Source: Peribolospora baueri
Lineage: Eukaryota; Basidiomycota; Peribolosporomycetes; Peribolosporales; Peribolosporaceae
Assembly: GCA_029717555.1 (NCBI GenBank)
Contig: JAMDHS010000074.1
Span: forward strand, 1-64,000
Reading direction: 5' to 3'
Length of the DNA: 64,000 nucleotides
In this document: positions 34,688-47,223 of the stretch, one piece after another
Position numbering within the stretch: the stretch's first letter is position 1
Layout: each line of letters opens with the position of its first letter
Made by a program: the position numbers and the translations under genes
The notes under the pieces: model-generated
The model's input: only the letters and a program-made list of their open reading frames with translations
Told to the model about the DNA's origin: nothing
Database searches by the model: none

Positions 34688-37600
34688 TCAGACGACGATC
34701 TGCGACGAGTCGAGGTTGAGGGCGTGGACTGGACGCAGGTCGGTAAGGCGAATGGAGAGGAGGGCAAAACGGAAAGAACAGACGCATCCCATCAGCCGCC
34801 TGCGGATCTCACTTTAAACCTTCTCGGCCCTGCACGGTGCTAAAACGGTCATAAAACAAAAACTCACGCAAAAGGTTGACGTTGCGAATGCGCAGCGAGG
34901 CCGCCTCCTCGCCGCCTAACTTCTTGTTCCCGCTCACGACGGCCTCCAGGATCTTCTCCCTGAGCTCCTGCACAAGCGTCTGCTGCTGCTCCATGCTCGC
35001 GCTGACAGCCAAGGCTGCGAAAAACTGCCACACTGGCTCGTCCTCTCTGTCTTGGTTCATGTCCCCCCCCGCCGTTCCTCCCGCGCCGACGAGCGGATTG
35101 GCAAGGTAGAGAGACGTGCCGAAGGGCAGGCTGGCGCGTAGGCGTGTGGAGGGGAAGAGGGAGGAGAAATGGGGGTGGAGGCGCGCAAAGAGAAGGGAGA
35201 AAATTTGGCGCCTGGGGGTACGTAGATGGCAATGGACGGTGAATGGCAAGAGAAGCGTGTACAGCAGAGTGAAGAAACATTGGCGAGTGAGTGACAAGCC
35301 GCTTCTTTCTCATTCCTACCGGTCTGCTCAGCCTCCGATGATGCCAAGCCGTCGATGCTCACCACTGCTCCAGCTCGGCGGCGTCAGGTCCACCACCTCC
35401 GCCGCCTTGCTTGAGGATCTCTGCGCGGCTGAGGAAGATGGTGAGAAAGGCGAGACCGGGCTGGGAGAGGAGAGAAGGAAGCAAAGAGGCGTGAAACAAA
35501 GGCCAATGACAGAGAGCAAGTTCAGTAAATCCGCCCATCCATCGCACATATCCCATCGTTCTGAACCAATACCGTCACTCACCTTCGTCCTCGCGACCTT
35601 GACGATATCGTTTCTCTCAACAAAGAGCGCAAGCATGCCGCTGACGATCCTCATGTTGGCGCCGCTGACAAGCTGCAGCATGGCGGGTACGATGGTGTTG
35701 AGGAACACATCTGTCTGGCTCTCCACCTCCTTCTTCGTCCTCCTTCCGTACAACCCCTCGACCTCCTTGTTTGGGCCGCCCTCAACGTCATCTAGCACGG
35801 CCGCGTCTTGCACCACGTCCAGCGACTCGAACGAGGCGACGATCATGGTGAGCAAAGTGAGCGTTTGTTCGGCCGAGAGGTGTCGGAGCACGCGCGGAAT
35901 AAGCTTCTTGCCCTTGGAGACGGAGAGCAGGGAGATGAACGGGTGTGGGTACGAGATCTCCAGCGGAGCAAGCACGCGAAGAGAGGACCACATGCGCAAT
36001 ACCAGCGCGGCATGCTGCTCGGCCCTGTGAACGGGACAAGCGAAGAAGAGGTGAATGAAAGGTGACAAGGTGTAGAAATGGTCGGTGATCTCCGGCGCGA
36101 GCTATATTCCGGGTTATAGAAACACACGACTCACAGTTCGCGCGCCTGATCCTCCACCTCCGCTTGCTCCTGAGCTTGACCCTCAGCTGCCGGCTGCGGA
36201 GGAGCGTTCCTCCTTCCCTGCTCGATCTGCATGACAGTGTCGTACGCATCCTCCAACACCGTGAGAACCTCGCGGCGCGTCAGGGGTTTCCTCCGTCCGT
36301 CAGCGGAAGCGCCCGTCATTCCAGCCGAGTTCAAGGCGGCGGCCGCAGCAGAAGCTTGAGCAGAGGCACCGCTGGTGGCATTAGTGCCTGGTGCAGAGTT
36401 GCCGGACGAGGGAGGCGGAGTCGTGGGCTTGCCAACTTGAAGGAGCTGACGGGGGCCTCGAGAAGTAGAGAGTGAAATCTTGCCTAGTGCTCCTTCAAGG
36501 TTCACGGCTGAAGAGGGAACAGAGGACGATGACGATCATCAGCGACCGTGGAGAGAGCCAAGCTGATTTCTGGGTCGACAAACGTTTCGCGACAGGTGTC
36601 ACTTCACACTACGCACTGCTCGCTTTCTCGCCGCGCTGTTTCGAATTGTTGACAATGCGCTCAACCTGTTGCTGCATACGAATCATGGCGTTCTCCCTCC
36701 TCGTAAGTCTCCTCTTCCCGCCTTGCGCCTGTGCGTTCTCGGTACCAGGGCCAGCACTGGTGGGAAGACCAGGCGTGCTATTGGGCATAGCGGAGGGGGG
36801 CTGTCGGCCGCGCACAAAGTTGTAGATGTGCGCGTAGAAGTCGTCCACGTAGGGGTCCTTTGTGACGAGATGCGAGACTTGGATACGGGTGATGAAATCC
36901 TTGTCGGATTGGCTCATGAGGCCGTTGTACTTGGCCTAGTGCGAGGAAATGCAGGAGGGCAATATACAGGACAGGGGCTAATCAGTCGGTGCGCTGTCAA
37001 CCAGCTCCAAAACTTGGGAACGAATGAACGGATACCCACCATGGCGGCGATCTTGGCGCCTTTTCGCCTGCGCTTCTCCTCCATCTTCTCGTGTTCGATA
37101 ATCCTAGCCTGAGCCTTCTCCAAGAGCACGACTGCCTCGGGGTCGTGCGGCACACCTCCGCCATGTCCACTCACACCGAAAGCCGGAAGAGGCGGCCACC
37201 TTCCAGGCTCGCCGGCGAACGTGCCCTGTAAGAAAGGAGGTGGTATGCCGCTCTGCCCGGGGGGGAAATTTCCGAGAGCAGCAGCTTGGGCAAGCAGCCC
37301 TCCGAGCTGGCCCTGCATTTGAGGATCAGAAGGGGGTGGGGGCTGCTGCTGAATGGAGCGCTGAGCAAGCATCTGGGCCTCCACTTCCTCCACTGTCAAG
37401 GGTCGGGCCTGCAGAGGAGGCTCGGTCCGCTGCGGTGGATGCATATCCACAACCGCCGCCGCGGATCGGGGTTGCTGCTGCTGGGTCTGTTGCTGAGCCC
37501 TCTGACGCAGCTCGGCTTCGATATCTTCGAGCGTGCGCATAGCCTGAGACGGCGCTTGCGGCCCGGACCCGAGTGCGGGAGCAGATGCGGGAGGTACAGT

Positions 37601-38320
37601 AGAAGGCGTAGAGGCGGTCAAGGATAGTGGAGGTGTGGAACGAGCAGGACCCGACAAGGCTGAGAGATCAATGTGAAAATGTGCAGAGTGGAATTAGACA
37701 ATATAGTTCGACAGAGTGTGAGTTCCGGGAGAGCGTAGCTCACCCGCATCCCAGATCGCCTCCTCCCGGGCGCTACGAAGCCCGCCGAAACCCCGATCAA
37801 CCGACTTCTTCGACGACAGAGGCTTTGTGGGTGCGCCCCAAAAGTCTTCCAGAGAAGTCGTCGCAAAGGCGGCGTCATTCGCGCTCTTCTTCTTGGGTTC
37901 AGGCTTGGAAGGTCGCGGAGTAGCCGATAGGGTGGCACCGAAGTCAAAGTCCTTTCCTGCAGATCGAAAAGGAGCACGTTCAGCGCCACGCTACTGACAT
38001 GAAGCTACTTGGTTAAGTAGGATCTACTCACCAATCGGCCCAGAGTCCCCGAAGGTCTCGTCATTGGCGTCATCTCCAACCTCCTCTAAAATGTCACCTA
38101 AAGCGTCATACCCCCCTTGACCCCAGGTATAAATCTCCACGTCCTCCTTGGACCCGGCGGCGAGAGAGGCAATCTTGGCATCGATGGCTGCATCCTCATC
38201 ATCGAACACGTCAAGTGCTGAGGACGCCGTTGGGATGGACGAAGACGCCCTCCCACGGTCGTGGACGCCCTCGTCACGACGATCGCGAGGAAGGCGGGTG
38301 TCAAATCCGAAGAAGGACAT
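34688..38320 (-). CDS. PAT1: Pat1 mRNA-decapping activator
   Basis: Nine exons (38032-38320, 37744-37956, 37040-37659, 36617-36935, 36135-36507, 35583-36024, 35363-35460, 34868-35130, 34688-34728) join in phase to 885 residues. The start is firm: MSFFGFDTRLPRDR is the Pat1 N-terminus, followed by VEIYTWGQGGYDALGDIL. The middle is Gln/Pro-rich (37-kb region), then SDKDFITRIQVSHLVTKDPY, VDDFYAHIYNFVRG, and the helical C-terminal domain (LTRREVLTVLEDAYDTVMQIE, RVLRHLSAEQTLTLLTMIVA). The 41-nt last exon gives LHALNLDSSQIVV, the usual fungal Pat1 ending. Pat1 bridges Lsm1-7, Dhh1 and the decapping enzyme in P-bodies. It is head-to-head with SEC1 across 572 bp. Confidence 0.95.
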
Positions 38321-38892
38321 ATGGGCGGGCTGGATGTCCCGAGTACCTGTCTTCTTCTTTCCTTCTTACAAGCCACCAGCCGTCGTCGTGGTCGTGGTCG
38401 TGGTCGTGGTCGTCGGTCGTCGGTCGTCGGTCGTCGGTCGTCGGTTGTTCGTCCTTTTCTTTCCTGGTCGGTGGGTTAACGGTGAGGGTGGAGTGATCGG
38501 CAGAGCTTGGAACGACAGGGAAGACGGCGATAGGCGGCATTGGCCGGTACTGGCCGGCGCCCCCGCACGCGTGTGGCTAGGACGGCCCGACGGAGCGCGC
38601 GGGCGCTGGCCTGACGACCTTTAGGAGCAGGCGACACTTGCACGACTCTTCCTCTTCCTTCCACCCTTGCCCCCTCGTCTCCACCTCCCATTCGGCCTTC
38701 CCTCTTCTTCTTTCATGTCCTCTCACTTCCTTCCGACGTCTGTACGACCGTTCTCCCGTCTCTACGTCTCCTGCGCCCGCCGATTGGCGCTTTGAACGAC
38801 CCCTGCACGGACCTAACGAGCCTCCGATTACCCTGTGATATCTCTGACACTTCCCGTGCCCTTCCCCTTCGCTACTCACGATATTGCCTATC
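38321..38892. promoter_or_regulatory. Divergent promoter, PAT1 / SEC1
   Basis: A short shared promoter. It holds a tandem array at 38381-38450 that passes from GTCGTG units into GTCGTCG units, starting only about 60 bp upstream of the PAT1 ATG, so it is probably in the PAT1 leader. Pyrimidine-rich DNA from about 38640 precedes SEC1. Confidence 0.6.
38381..38450. repeat. Tandem repeat in PAT1 leader
   Basis: About five 6-nt units (GGTCGT) are followed by about five 7-nt units (CGGTCGT). The change of unit length within one array points to replication slippage. Confidence 0.8.
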
Positions 38893-41800
38893 ATGCCTCT
38901 GTCTCTCATTGAGACGATCCGCGAACGTATGTGCAGATCTGGCTTGTTTGAAACACTCGAAACAGTCGACCTGACTCTCTCTAACGAATGCTTATTGTCA
39001 GGCTACCTGAACGCCATTCGGTCGGTGCGGCCTCCGGGGAAATGGAAGATCCTCGTGGTGGACTCGCACACCAAAGTGCTCATTAGCAGTGTCATGAAGA
39101 TGTATGACATTCTTCAGGAAAACGTGACGTGTAAGTCTGCGGCTCTTCCGGGAGCCACCGGTGCATGCGCCGCCATGCTGAGTGCATGCATATAGCGCCA
39201 GGATTGATCATATCCCGATTCGAATGTTTCAGTGGTTGAGAATATCGAGCAAACTCGAGCACCTCAGACCTCCTTCGAAGCCGCGTATATCCTCTGCCCG
39301 ACGAGTCAGAATGTCGAACGCATCATTGCCGACCTGAGCGAGCGCGACGGCCGTCCCATGCAGTATGCCGCGGGGCACCTGTTTTTTGTCGACGGTGAGC
39401 TAGAAGCGAAGCATAGGCGTTTTTTAAGAAGCTATTATGGATGAATTTCTTTAAAAGGCTCATCAAGTCTATGGGCACGCCCGTTCCACATCGCATCTTT
39501 CTTCCCGTACAGCTGTCTCCAACCAGCTCCTCACCCGACTCACCTCCTCTCCCGCCGAGCCCCACCTCCGCCAGCTCATAGAGCTCTTCACCAACACGTG
39601 GCCGCTCGAAGGCCAAGTGTTTTCCATGAAACGACCCGATAGCTTTTTTTCACTTTTCAACCCAGCAGGTGGTCTTCTCGGCTTGGATGCACAGGAGGCT
39701 CAGGCTATAGTGGAAGACGAGGTGGAGATTGCGGCGCAGCATGTGAGTCTCCTCATGTTTGGGAAATGCCACCAAACGGCCGTATGATGCCCGAATGCGT
39801 GTTGAATAGCTGGCCATTCCACATACCCTCCCAGTTGTTCAACGTGTGCGCAACCTTCAGCGAATATCCACTCATCCGGTACTACAATCCCTCCCATCCT
39901 CCTCTCGGGCCGCTTGGCCCGTCCGGTCCTGGCTCTGAACCGGCATCGACCCCGGCGACGACCTCCTCGCTTTATACGAGTGGCTCGGCACGAATGGCTC
40001 GTCTAGCTGGCGGCGGCTCCATTCCGCCGCCGAGCGGCCCGCACTTTACGAAGAAGTTGGCAGAGAGGGTTCAGAAGTTGTTGGATGATTGGAAGCAAGA
40101 CAGCGATGTGGGTTGTTCTCGTCTTCGTCGTCATTGCTCGTTCTCCTACATGCGTCCATCCTTGTGCTCTAACACCCGTCCGCCTGCATTGTCCACCTTC
40201 AGCCGAAAATCGACCCTTTGAGGCCACGCTCTGTTATGTTCATTGTGGATCGCTCTATGGACGCTGCGGCTCCGCTCTTACACGAGTTCACCTACCAAGC
40301 GATGGCGAATGATTTGCTCCCGATTAAGGACGGGTACAAATACCAGTAAGTACAGTGCGACCATTCTGCGTGTGACAGGTAGCTAACGGACATCGCTGCT
40401 ATCAATGCAGTCTTGAATTCACGAACGCCGATGGCCAGCTAGAAGAGAAGGATGCCGTCCTTTCCGACTCAGACAACGTGTGGACAGATATTCGCCACGT
40501 CCACATTGCCGAGGCCATTGACCGCCTCACGAATGATTTCAGGAAGTATGCCGGCGAGCAGGCGGAATTCGGCGGGTGAGTGAAATGTCCGGTCGCGACC
40601 AGACGTGTGTGGAGACGGCGATTTCTGACAAGCAGGAGCTGACATTGTCGTCCGACCGATGGGCCGTCAGGGCCTCGAGCCTGAACGACATGCGGGACAT
40701 GCTGGCGAGCTTGCCCCAAATGCAAGAGACGAAAGAGAAGGTATGTCAGGATGACCGTCTTCCACGATCCATCTCCATATGAGCATGGATTAACTTATCT
40801 CTCTGCCCATCCGACGTGTTTCAGCTCTCCTTGCACCTGGGCATGGTGCAAGAATGCATGAACCTCTTCGAGAAGAAGAAGCTCACGCAGACGGCCAGCG
40901 TCGAGCAGGTGCGTATCCCATTTCCAAACGCGCGCGATCGAAGTATCATATTGGCACTCTGTCGGCAGGTGGCCGGCTCAAATTTGGTGCTGTTTATTGT
41001 ATGACACAGAATTGCGCAACCGGACTTACTGCTGAAGGCAAAACGCCTAAGACGCTCGTCGAGGAGATGGTGCCGTTGCTGGATGACCGCTCCGTGAGGT
41101 CAGTGACTGTACAGTCTACTCGCCTTGCAGGGCGAGCGGAGGTACGAGTGCTCGATGGTGGTAGCTGATCATCTGGTCCTCACGCTTTCCGCGGGAAACA
41201 CAGCAATATTGATAAAGTGCGCATGATCGCGCTCTACATCATGTACCGCGATGGCGTTCCGGAGGAGGACAGACGTCGGTTGTTCCAGCATGCGCACCTC
41301 AAGCTGCACGAGATGGACGCGGTGAACAATTTGGTCAATCTGGGCGTCAGGGTGGTCAAGGACCCGAACAACAGCAACTGGGATTCGTGGTTCAAGAAGG
41401 GGAAGCGGAAGCAGGTGCCCGGCGAGCAAGCATACGAGCTGTCTCGCTATCAGCCGCTGGTTAAGCTCATGTTGGAGGTGAGCAAGCGCGGTAGACGGTC
41501 GGCAGAGCAGAGAGTAAGCTGAATCATGTCGACGGGTTTCAGCTGACAAAAACCTTTCCGGGTGGATGGACTGGCAGGACCATTTCTCGAACAAGCTCGA
41601 CTCGTCGCTCTATCCGTACTTGCGTGATGCGCCCCCGGAACAGCCTTCCCTCATTTCCGCCTCCTCCTTCACCTCGACATCGTCCAGCACATCGTCCCGC
41701 TCGACGCAGAGCCGAGCTCCGACAAGCTTGCGCAGCTCCAAACCAACGTGGCACAAGGGACCTCGCGCGGGCGCTGGAGCGGCGGACCGCAAGCAGCGCG

Positions 41801-42469
41801 TGCTCGTGTTCGTCGCCGGAGGGATGACATACTCGGAGATCAGGAGCGTGTATGAGGTCAGCAAGGGTTTGGGGAAGGAGGTCATCATTGGTGGGTGCCA
41901 GGGGTCATCGTCAAAGCTCCGGAGATACATACGTCCGATCATTTTCATTTGTGGCCAGCTTTCCTTGGGCACGTCTAACTTTTTGTCTATCCGTGGACCA
42001 CACTTTTGCCTCAGGCTCAAGCCACACCTTCACCCCGGAAACCTTCATCGACAGTCTAAGAGCCATCGGCAAGCCGATCGGCGGCTCCAAATCCTCCGCC
42101 CAGCCAGCGCCCGAACCCGAAGCTGCGCCGACGTCGCTAAGGTCGTCGGCGCGGGGAGGAGGAGGCAAGTCGGGGAAATCCGGGGCGAGCGGGCACACTA
42201 ATGGGCAGGGTGGGGATCACTACGAGCGCGGAGGGCCGTACGAGCAGTCGGCGTACGACAGAAGGTATGGCGCCCCTGCGGCGCCTTCCTCGCCAACCCA
42301 CCATGCGCCGCCGTCGTCGGTGCGTTCGACCAACAGCCCCGCCGCCATGAACGCCCAGGGCAGCGCGGTGGGCAGGACTGAGAGTCCTGCGCCGGCCTTT
42401 GGGGGACATGGAAAGCTGGTGAAGGAGGGCAAGGAGAAGGACAAGAAGAAGAAGTTCTTCCGGTTCTGA
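38893..42469 (+). CDS. SEC1: Sec1/Munc18-family exocytosis protein
   Basis: Thirteen exons (38893-38926, 39002-39130, 39233-39394, 39513-39742, 39835-40107, 40203-40345, 40411-40575, 40671-40740, 40825-40908, 41010-41098, 41204-41477, 41578-41890, 42015-42469) join in phase to 806 residues. Hallmarks run in order: [17 protein letters not shown] (domain 1), [110 protein letters not shown] and [19 protein letters not shown]. This is Sec1, which binds the exocytic SNARE complex at the plasma membrane. A Gly/Ser/Pro-rich tail of about 130 residues ends in a basic [10 protein letters not shown] patch, a possible membrane or exocyst contact. Thirteen exons is the second highest exon count in the window. 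Confidence 0.96.
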
Positions 42470-43641
42470 GCCCGTCTCAGTTCAGCAGCAGCCGGTCCAT
42501 TGCGATGGTCGATCGGTTGGTTGGTCGCGCTGGGAAGGAGGCGAGCTGAGGCGGAAGTGGGAGGAGGAAAGCGAGAATGGGCTAACGCGGGATGCGATCT
42601 GCTGTGGTTATTTCGGCCTGTCAGGTAGCTCCTACTCTGGAGGATACCAAGCGTGCGAATGGAGGTTGTGCACAACCTAGATCCGCCGTCGCTTATTGCC
42701 GGGGAGGGGACGGATAGGGCGACTTAGGTTCGAGCAGAGGCCTCCTTGCTCCTCTTTGCAAAAGGGCTGCAGCGCGGTGCCGCTCGGCTGGCCGCTCCAA
42801 GTCGTCTTTGAGGGCGCCTCAAGCGACTCGTTTCTAGCGTCCATTCGTCCACCCACCCACCTATCCATCCATCCGTCCATCTTCTCCCTCCCTTCGTCTC
42901 TACCTCCACGTGATCTGCTCCGGCAGTGGACAGAAGGCACCCTCTCTCTGAAGACGAAATGGTCGCTGTGAACAGGATGGCTCTGGGCGCCTTTTCTTCT
43001 TCCTTCCTTCCCTCCTTTCTTTCTTTCCCTCTGCTCTGTCTGTCGAGCGATCGACGCCGCGACCGGCGACGATGGCGGAGGACGTTGCCGCAGCTCTTTG
43101 GTGCTGCGGTCGGAGCTCGCGCGACTGGGAGGGTACTCACCGAGGCAGCCGCTTACGATTCCGCTGCCTTCCGTTGGCCTGGCTTTGGCGGTCGTGCGAG
43201 GGGGAGGCTGACTGGCGAGTAAGACAAGAGACAATTCCGCTCGATGGATGGGATGCGGCCGACGCAACCTCCTCCCATTTCCCCTCCTTCATCCCACCAT
43301 CACCGACTCCTCTTTCCCCCGTCCTTGGCACTAGGGCCGCAACGACCGACCACCAGGGACCAGGGGCGTCTGCTTTCGTTCCTAGCTCGGGAGGAGAAAG
43401 GCAGAAGGGAGAGAGAGAAAGACGATCGAAAGTAGGTATATAGCGCTCGGCTGCCCTGATCAGAGGGCATACTTACATAGCGAGCGTAGTCGTGCAACGT
43501 CGCCCAGCTCGTCCTTACCTCCCCGTCTGCGCAACGAACCCTTCCTTGTCTCGGCGCCTCCGTCAGCACGAATGCCTACCGACGATCCTTCTCGTCGCCC
43601 TTCCTTCGTCCCTCGCCTCATCTTCCTACACCACGACCACT
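42470..43641. other. Intergenic region, SEC1 3' end / ZIP promoter
   Basis: No gene supported. It includes ACCCATCCATCC-like repeats around 42848-42880 and pyrimidine-rich tracts leading to the ZIP start. Confidence 0.55.
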
Positions 43642-46405
43642 ATGTCGGACGCCGCTTGCTCCTCCCCGCATTCTCAGCCAGCGCACATCCACCTGCGCAT
43701 AGGCGCCATCTTTATCCTCTGGGCCACCTCCTCCTCCGCTACCCTCTTCCCTGTGCTCACCAGGCGCTGGCAAAAGCGCGGCAGCTTGTCAGGATTCCTA
43801 TTCGTGAGTCGTCGTCTTCCATCGTCCTTTGTGCCGTCACTGTAACCACGGAGGGCACGCTTTTGTTGGCTTGTTGTAGCAAGCGGTTGTCAGCTAGCTA
43901 ACTGTCTTACCAATCTCCATCTCTCTTCTGCCCTGCCTTCCGTTTCCCACCTCGGCACCCTAGGACTTTGCTAAATTCTTTGGCTCGGGAGTCATCATAG
44001 CCACCGCTTTCATTCATGTCAGTTTCTGCTCGTTCCTCTGTGGACGAAATGGATCCTTCGATGGCTGACCTCCATTGCTCCCTTCTCCTCCTCCTCCTCC
44101 AGCTCCTGGCCCCCTCCTTTGCAGCCCTCACGTCTCCCTGCCTGCCCGACGTCTTTTCCCTTTACCCCTTCGCCCCCGCCCTTTCTCTTTTCGCCGTCTT
44201 CGCCGTCTTCCTCCTCGAGCTCTTCGCCTTCCGATGGGGTCACGTTCACGCCGCCAAGCTCGCGTACGACTCGCATCTCGCCGCTCACGCCGGTGCGCAC
44301 GGGCCTGAGGCGGGTTGCGTCGTGCACGAGCAGGAGAGGGATTGCCTGGATCGAAAGGCCTCGCATTCGCATTCGCACTTGCATCCGAATGCCTGCGCCC
44401 AGTCTGACGGACATGGTCACAAGGCCGATGTCAAGCAGCGACAGGCGCATCCTTGCAAGATCGTCCGATCGGACGCCGGCGAGTCCACTTCCTCCAAGCA
44501 AGCCCAGTTCGACGTTTCGCCGGATGACGAAGACGCTGGATCACTTCTGGACTCGACGGGGCGAGACGGGCGCCACGGGCGCCGAAACCATCGCCAGGTG
44601 TATGACCAACACGACCACTGCATCACCCATTCCCACGACCACTCCTCCCACGCCTCCGCCGCCCACTCCCACTCCCACACCCACCATCACGGACGGCTGC
44701 AGTCGGCGCCAACGATGCAGCCCTCGGCCGCTAGCTTCTTTTCGCTCACCAATGATGGCGCGGCTGGCGCGGCTGGCGTGAGAGACGGTGGGAAGAGGAG
44801 GTATGGCGACGTCGGTGGTGCGGCGGCTGCGGCGGCGGAGGAGGGGGAAGGAGGAGGAGAAGGAGCAGTGATGGAGTCGACACCGGCATTGTTGAAGGAC
44901 GGCGGCGTCATCCCTGCCTCTTCTGCGATTCCTCCGGCGAAAGCAGCGGTGACGTCGCAGCAGGCCTCGTTGAAAACGACCCTCTTCTCGGAGCCATCGG
45001 GCGTCCATGACGGCATCGTCCAGGGCCAGCGGCGGAGTCGGACGGGCGCGGACGTCGATGATGCCATCGCGCCTTGCGAGGCCGAGGTCGACGGCGAAGT
45101 CGATGGAGAGAGCTCGGCGATGGCGAATAGCAAGAGGACCTCTTTCTCAACTTCTTCTTCCACCTCCGCCTCTGCTCGCTCCTCTCCCGCCGGCGCTTCC
45201 GCCACACCCGTCGCCCAGCAAACTGCCACCGGCGGTCATGTCGCCGTTCCTCGTTCTTATCCCGCGGACAGCCTGAAGAGCGTGGACAGCGCGAAAGCGG
45301 ACGCGGACGCTGAGCTCGAAGGTGTCGAGGGACAGGACGAGGACGCCGAGGAACGGAAAGCGAAGATGTCTGCGCCGCGAAAGAGGAGCACGACGTTTTG
45401 GAAAAGTGGCAGGGGCAGGAAAGGTGTCCTGAACGGCGGCCGAGCCCGAGTCGGGTTGGGGAGGAAGAGAAGCGATCCGGAGGGCGGACGTGGGAGCGAT
45501 TCGGTAGATGACGTGCACGGGACCAACTCAGAGTCGGAAGAAGAGGGCGGTAGCGATCTCGATCTCGAACGACGAGCGGGAAGAGGCGTCGGTGGACCGG
45601 GAGGACACGACGCGGCGGCGACGGCGAAGACGGCAGAAGCGGCCGCGGCGCAGATCCTCGGCGTGCTCGTCTTGGAGTTTGGTATCGTGTTTCATTCTGT
45701 CATCATAGGCTTGACGCTGGGCGTGACCGATGGTTTCGTGGTGCTGTTCGTGGTCATCGTCTTTCACCGTGAGTGCGCTTCTCACTTGCTCATGTCACGT
45801 CCCTACCCTTCGGCCGTTGCCTTGCGTCGTCTCCGGCGTTCTCGTTTGTCCCGCCTTTCTCGTACGCGATTCGACTCGCTTACCCTTCATCCTTTTCAAT
45901 CCGGCCGGCCTCCTACTTGCTCACAGAGATGTTCGAAGGCCTAGGTCTCGGCACCCGTCTCGCCCACCTGCCACTGTCGCCCATTTCCAAAGTCCCGCTG
46001 CTGGGAGCGCTCCTTTACGGCCTCGTCACGCCCTTGGGTCTCACTGTTGGCCTGGCGTTGAGATCGAGCTACGATCCCGAGAGCGCTACGGCGCAGATCG
46101 TCTCCGGGTGTTTGGACGGCTTCAGCTCGGGCATCTTGCTCTACTCTGGTTTGGTCGAGCTGCTCGCGTGAGTACGAAGCCGGTCGTCTCGACTCGAATT
46201 CCCCTCGTCACGTCACGTCTTCCTCTTCCTTCTACGTTCTCGCACGCCGAGCTGACCCGACCGCATTTGTCCTGCCCTTCGAAACAGTCACGAATTCATC
46301 TTCAACGATGCGATGCGGACGGCCCCCACGGGCAAGGTGCTCTTGGCGTGTGGCGAGATGGTCGTCGGCGCCGGCTTGATGGCGCTCTTGGGGAGGTGGG
46401 CTTGA
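43642..46405 (+). CDS. ZIP-family zinc/metal transporter with long His-rich loop
   Basis: Five exons (43642-43803, 43964-44017, 44103-45768, 45927-46167, 46288-46405) join in phase to 746 residues. The start at 43642 gives a short cytosolic or lumenal end and then helix RIGAIFILWATSSSATLFP; an in-frame upstream region lacks a better ATG. ZIP features: SGVIIATAFIH and LLAPSFAALTSPCLP (helix 2 region), the signature helix FGIVFHSVIIGLTLG with His-Ser metal ligands, FHQMFEGLGLGTRL (helix 5 HxxxE ligand set) and HEFIFNDAM near the end. The loop between helices 3 and 4 is about 460 residues, far longer than the usual 50-150, and begins with two His clusters (HSHSHLHPN, HCITHSHDHSSH and HSHSHTHHHG). 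Such loops bind zinc and set turnover. Metal specificity and membrane (plasma or internal) are not decidable here. Confidence 0.93.
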
Positions 46406-47223
46406 TGGGGTGACGGGGATGTGCTAGAGGCGGCGCGATTCCGCTCGCTTGCATTCTTGCTTCCCCCACCGCTTGGTGTTCTCGCTCGCTTTCCATTTAT
46501 TTAATTGACGCGACCTCGATTCGTCAAGACTCTAGACCGCACGCGACTCTGACCATGACGCTGTTTTGCTTGTATGATTATTCGGCATCTGGCGTGTGAT
46601 AGAAGACGGGTAGCTTGATTGCGTTCGAATTGATCCCTCTTTTTCCGTCCATTCGCCGCCGGCCCTGTGTGGAAGCTGCTCACGACGAGTGCCTCCGCCG
46701 CGGCGATGCAACGTAGTGGGGCGCCGACAGAGATCTAATCTCGGTCTGGCACTCGAGTGCCGATCGGCACCGCAGCACGTCTTGTCCATCCACCTCGGCC
46801 TTGTCGGCGAAGAGGAAGAATTGGAACAAAGGAGATGGGCGACGGTTGGGGGAGTCTATTCGAGCAAGGGGCCGCTCGCTCCGACCCAATCGAGGCTAGT
46901 TGGGGTGAGCACACCACTGGAGGTTCCGGCGGGTAGATGGGTTAATGAATAGATATATATTGACGGAGGAAGGTCGGTCTTTCCTCTGCTGGGATTGGAC
47001 TCGCATTTCTTTCCCCTGCCGAGTCATCGTCCTTCGCTCGCATCCACAAACAGCTCGCGTCCTTCCTCCCCTCGTCGCTTTCCTCCCGCCTCCAACTTCC
47101 ATCGTCGAGCCGGCCGAGTCGACGATAAGCCGGTGCGCAGCGGCCCACCTGGCAATGACATCCCAATCGTATGTCTAGCTGACCCCGCTTCTTCGTCCCC
47201 GCCCCCCGACTCCAGGGAGCAAG
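46406..47223. promoter_or_regulatory. ZIP 3' end and MFS promoter
   Basis: No gene supported. ATAGATATATATTG at about 46949-46962 could be a TATA element for the MFS gene, about 265 bp upstream of its ATG. Confidence 0.45.
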
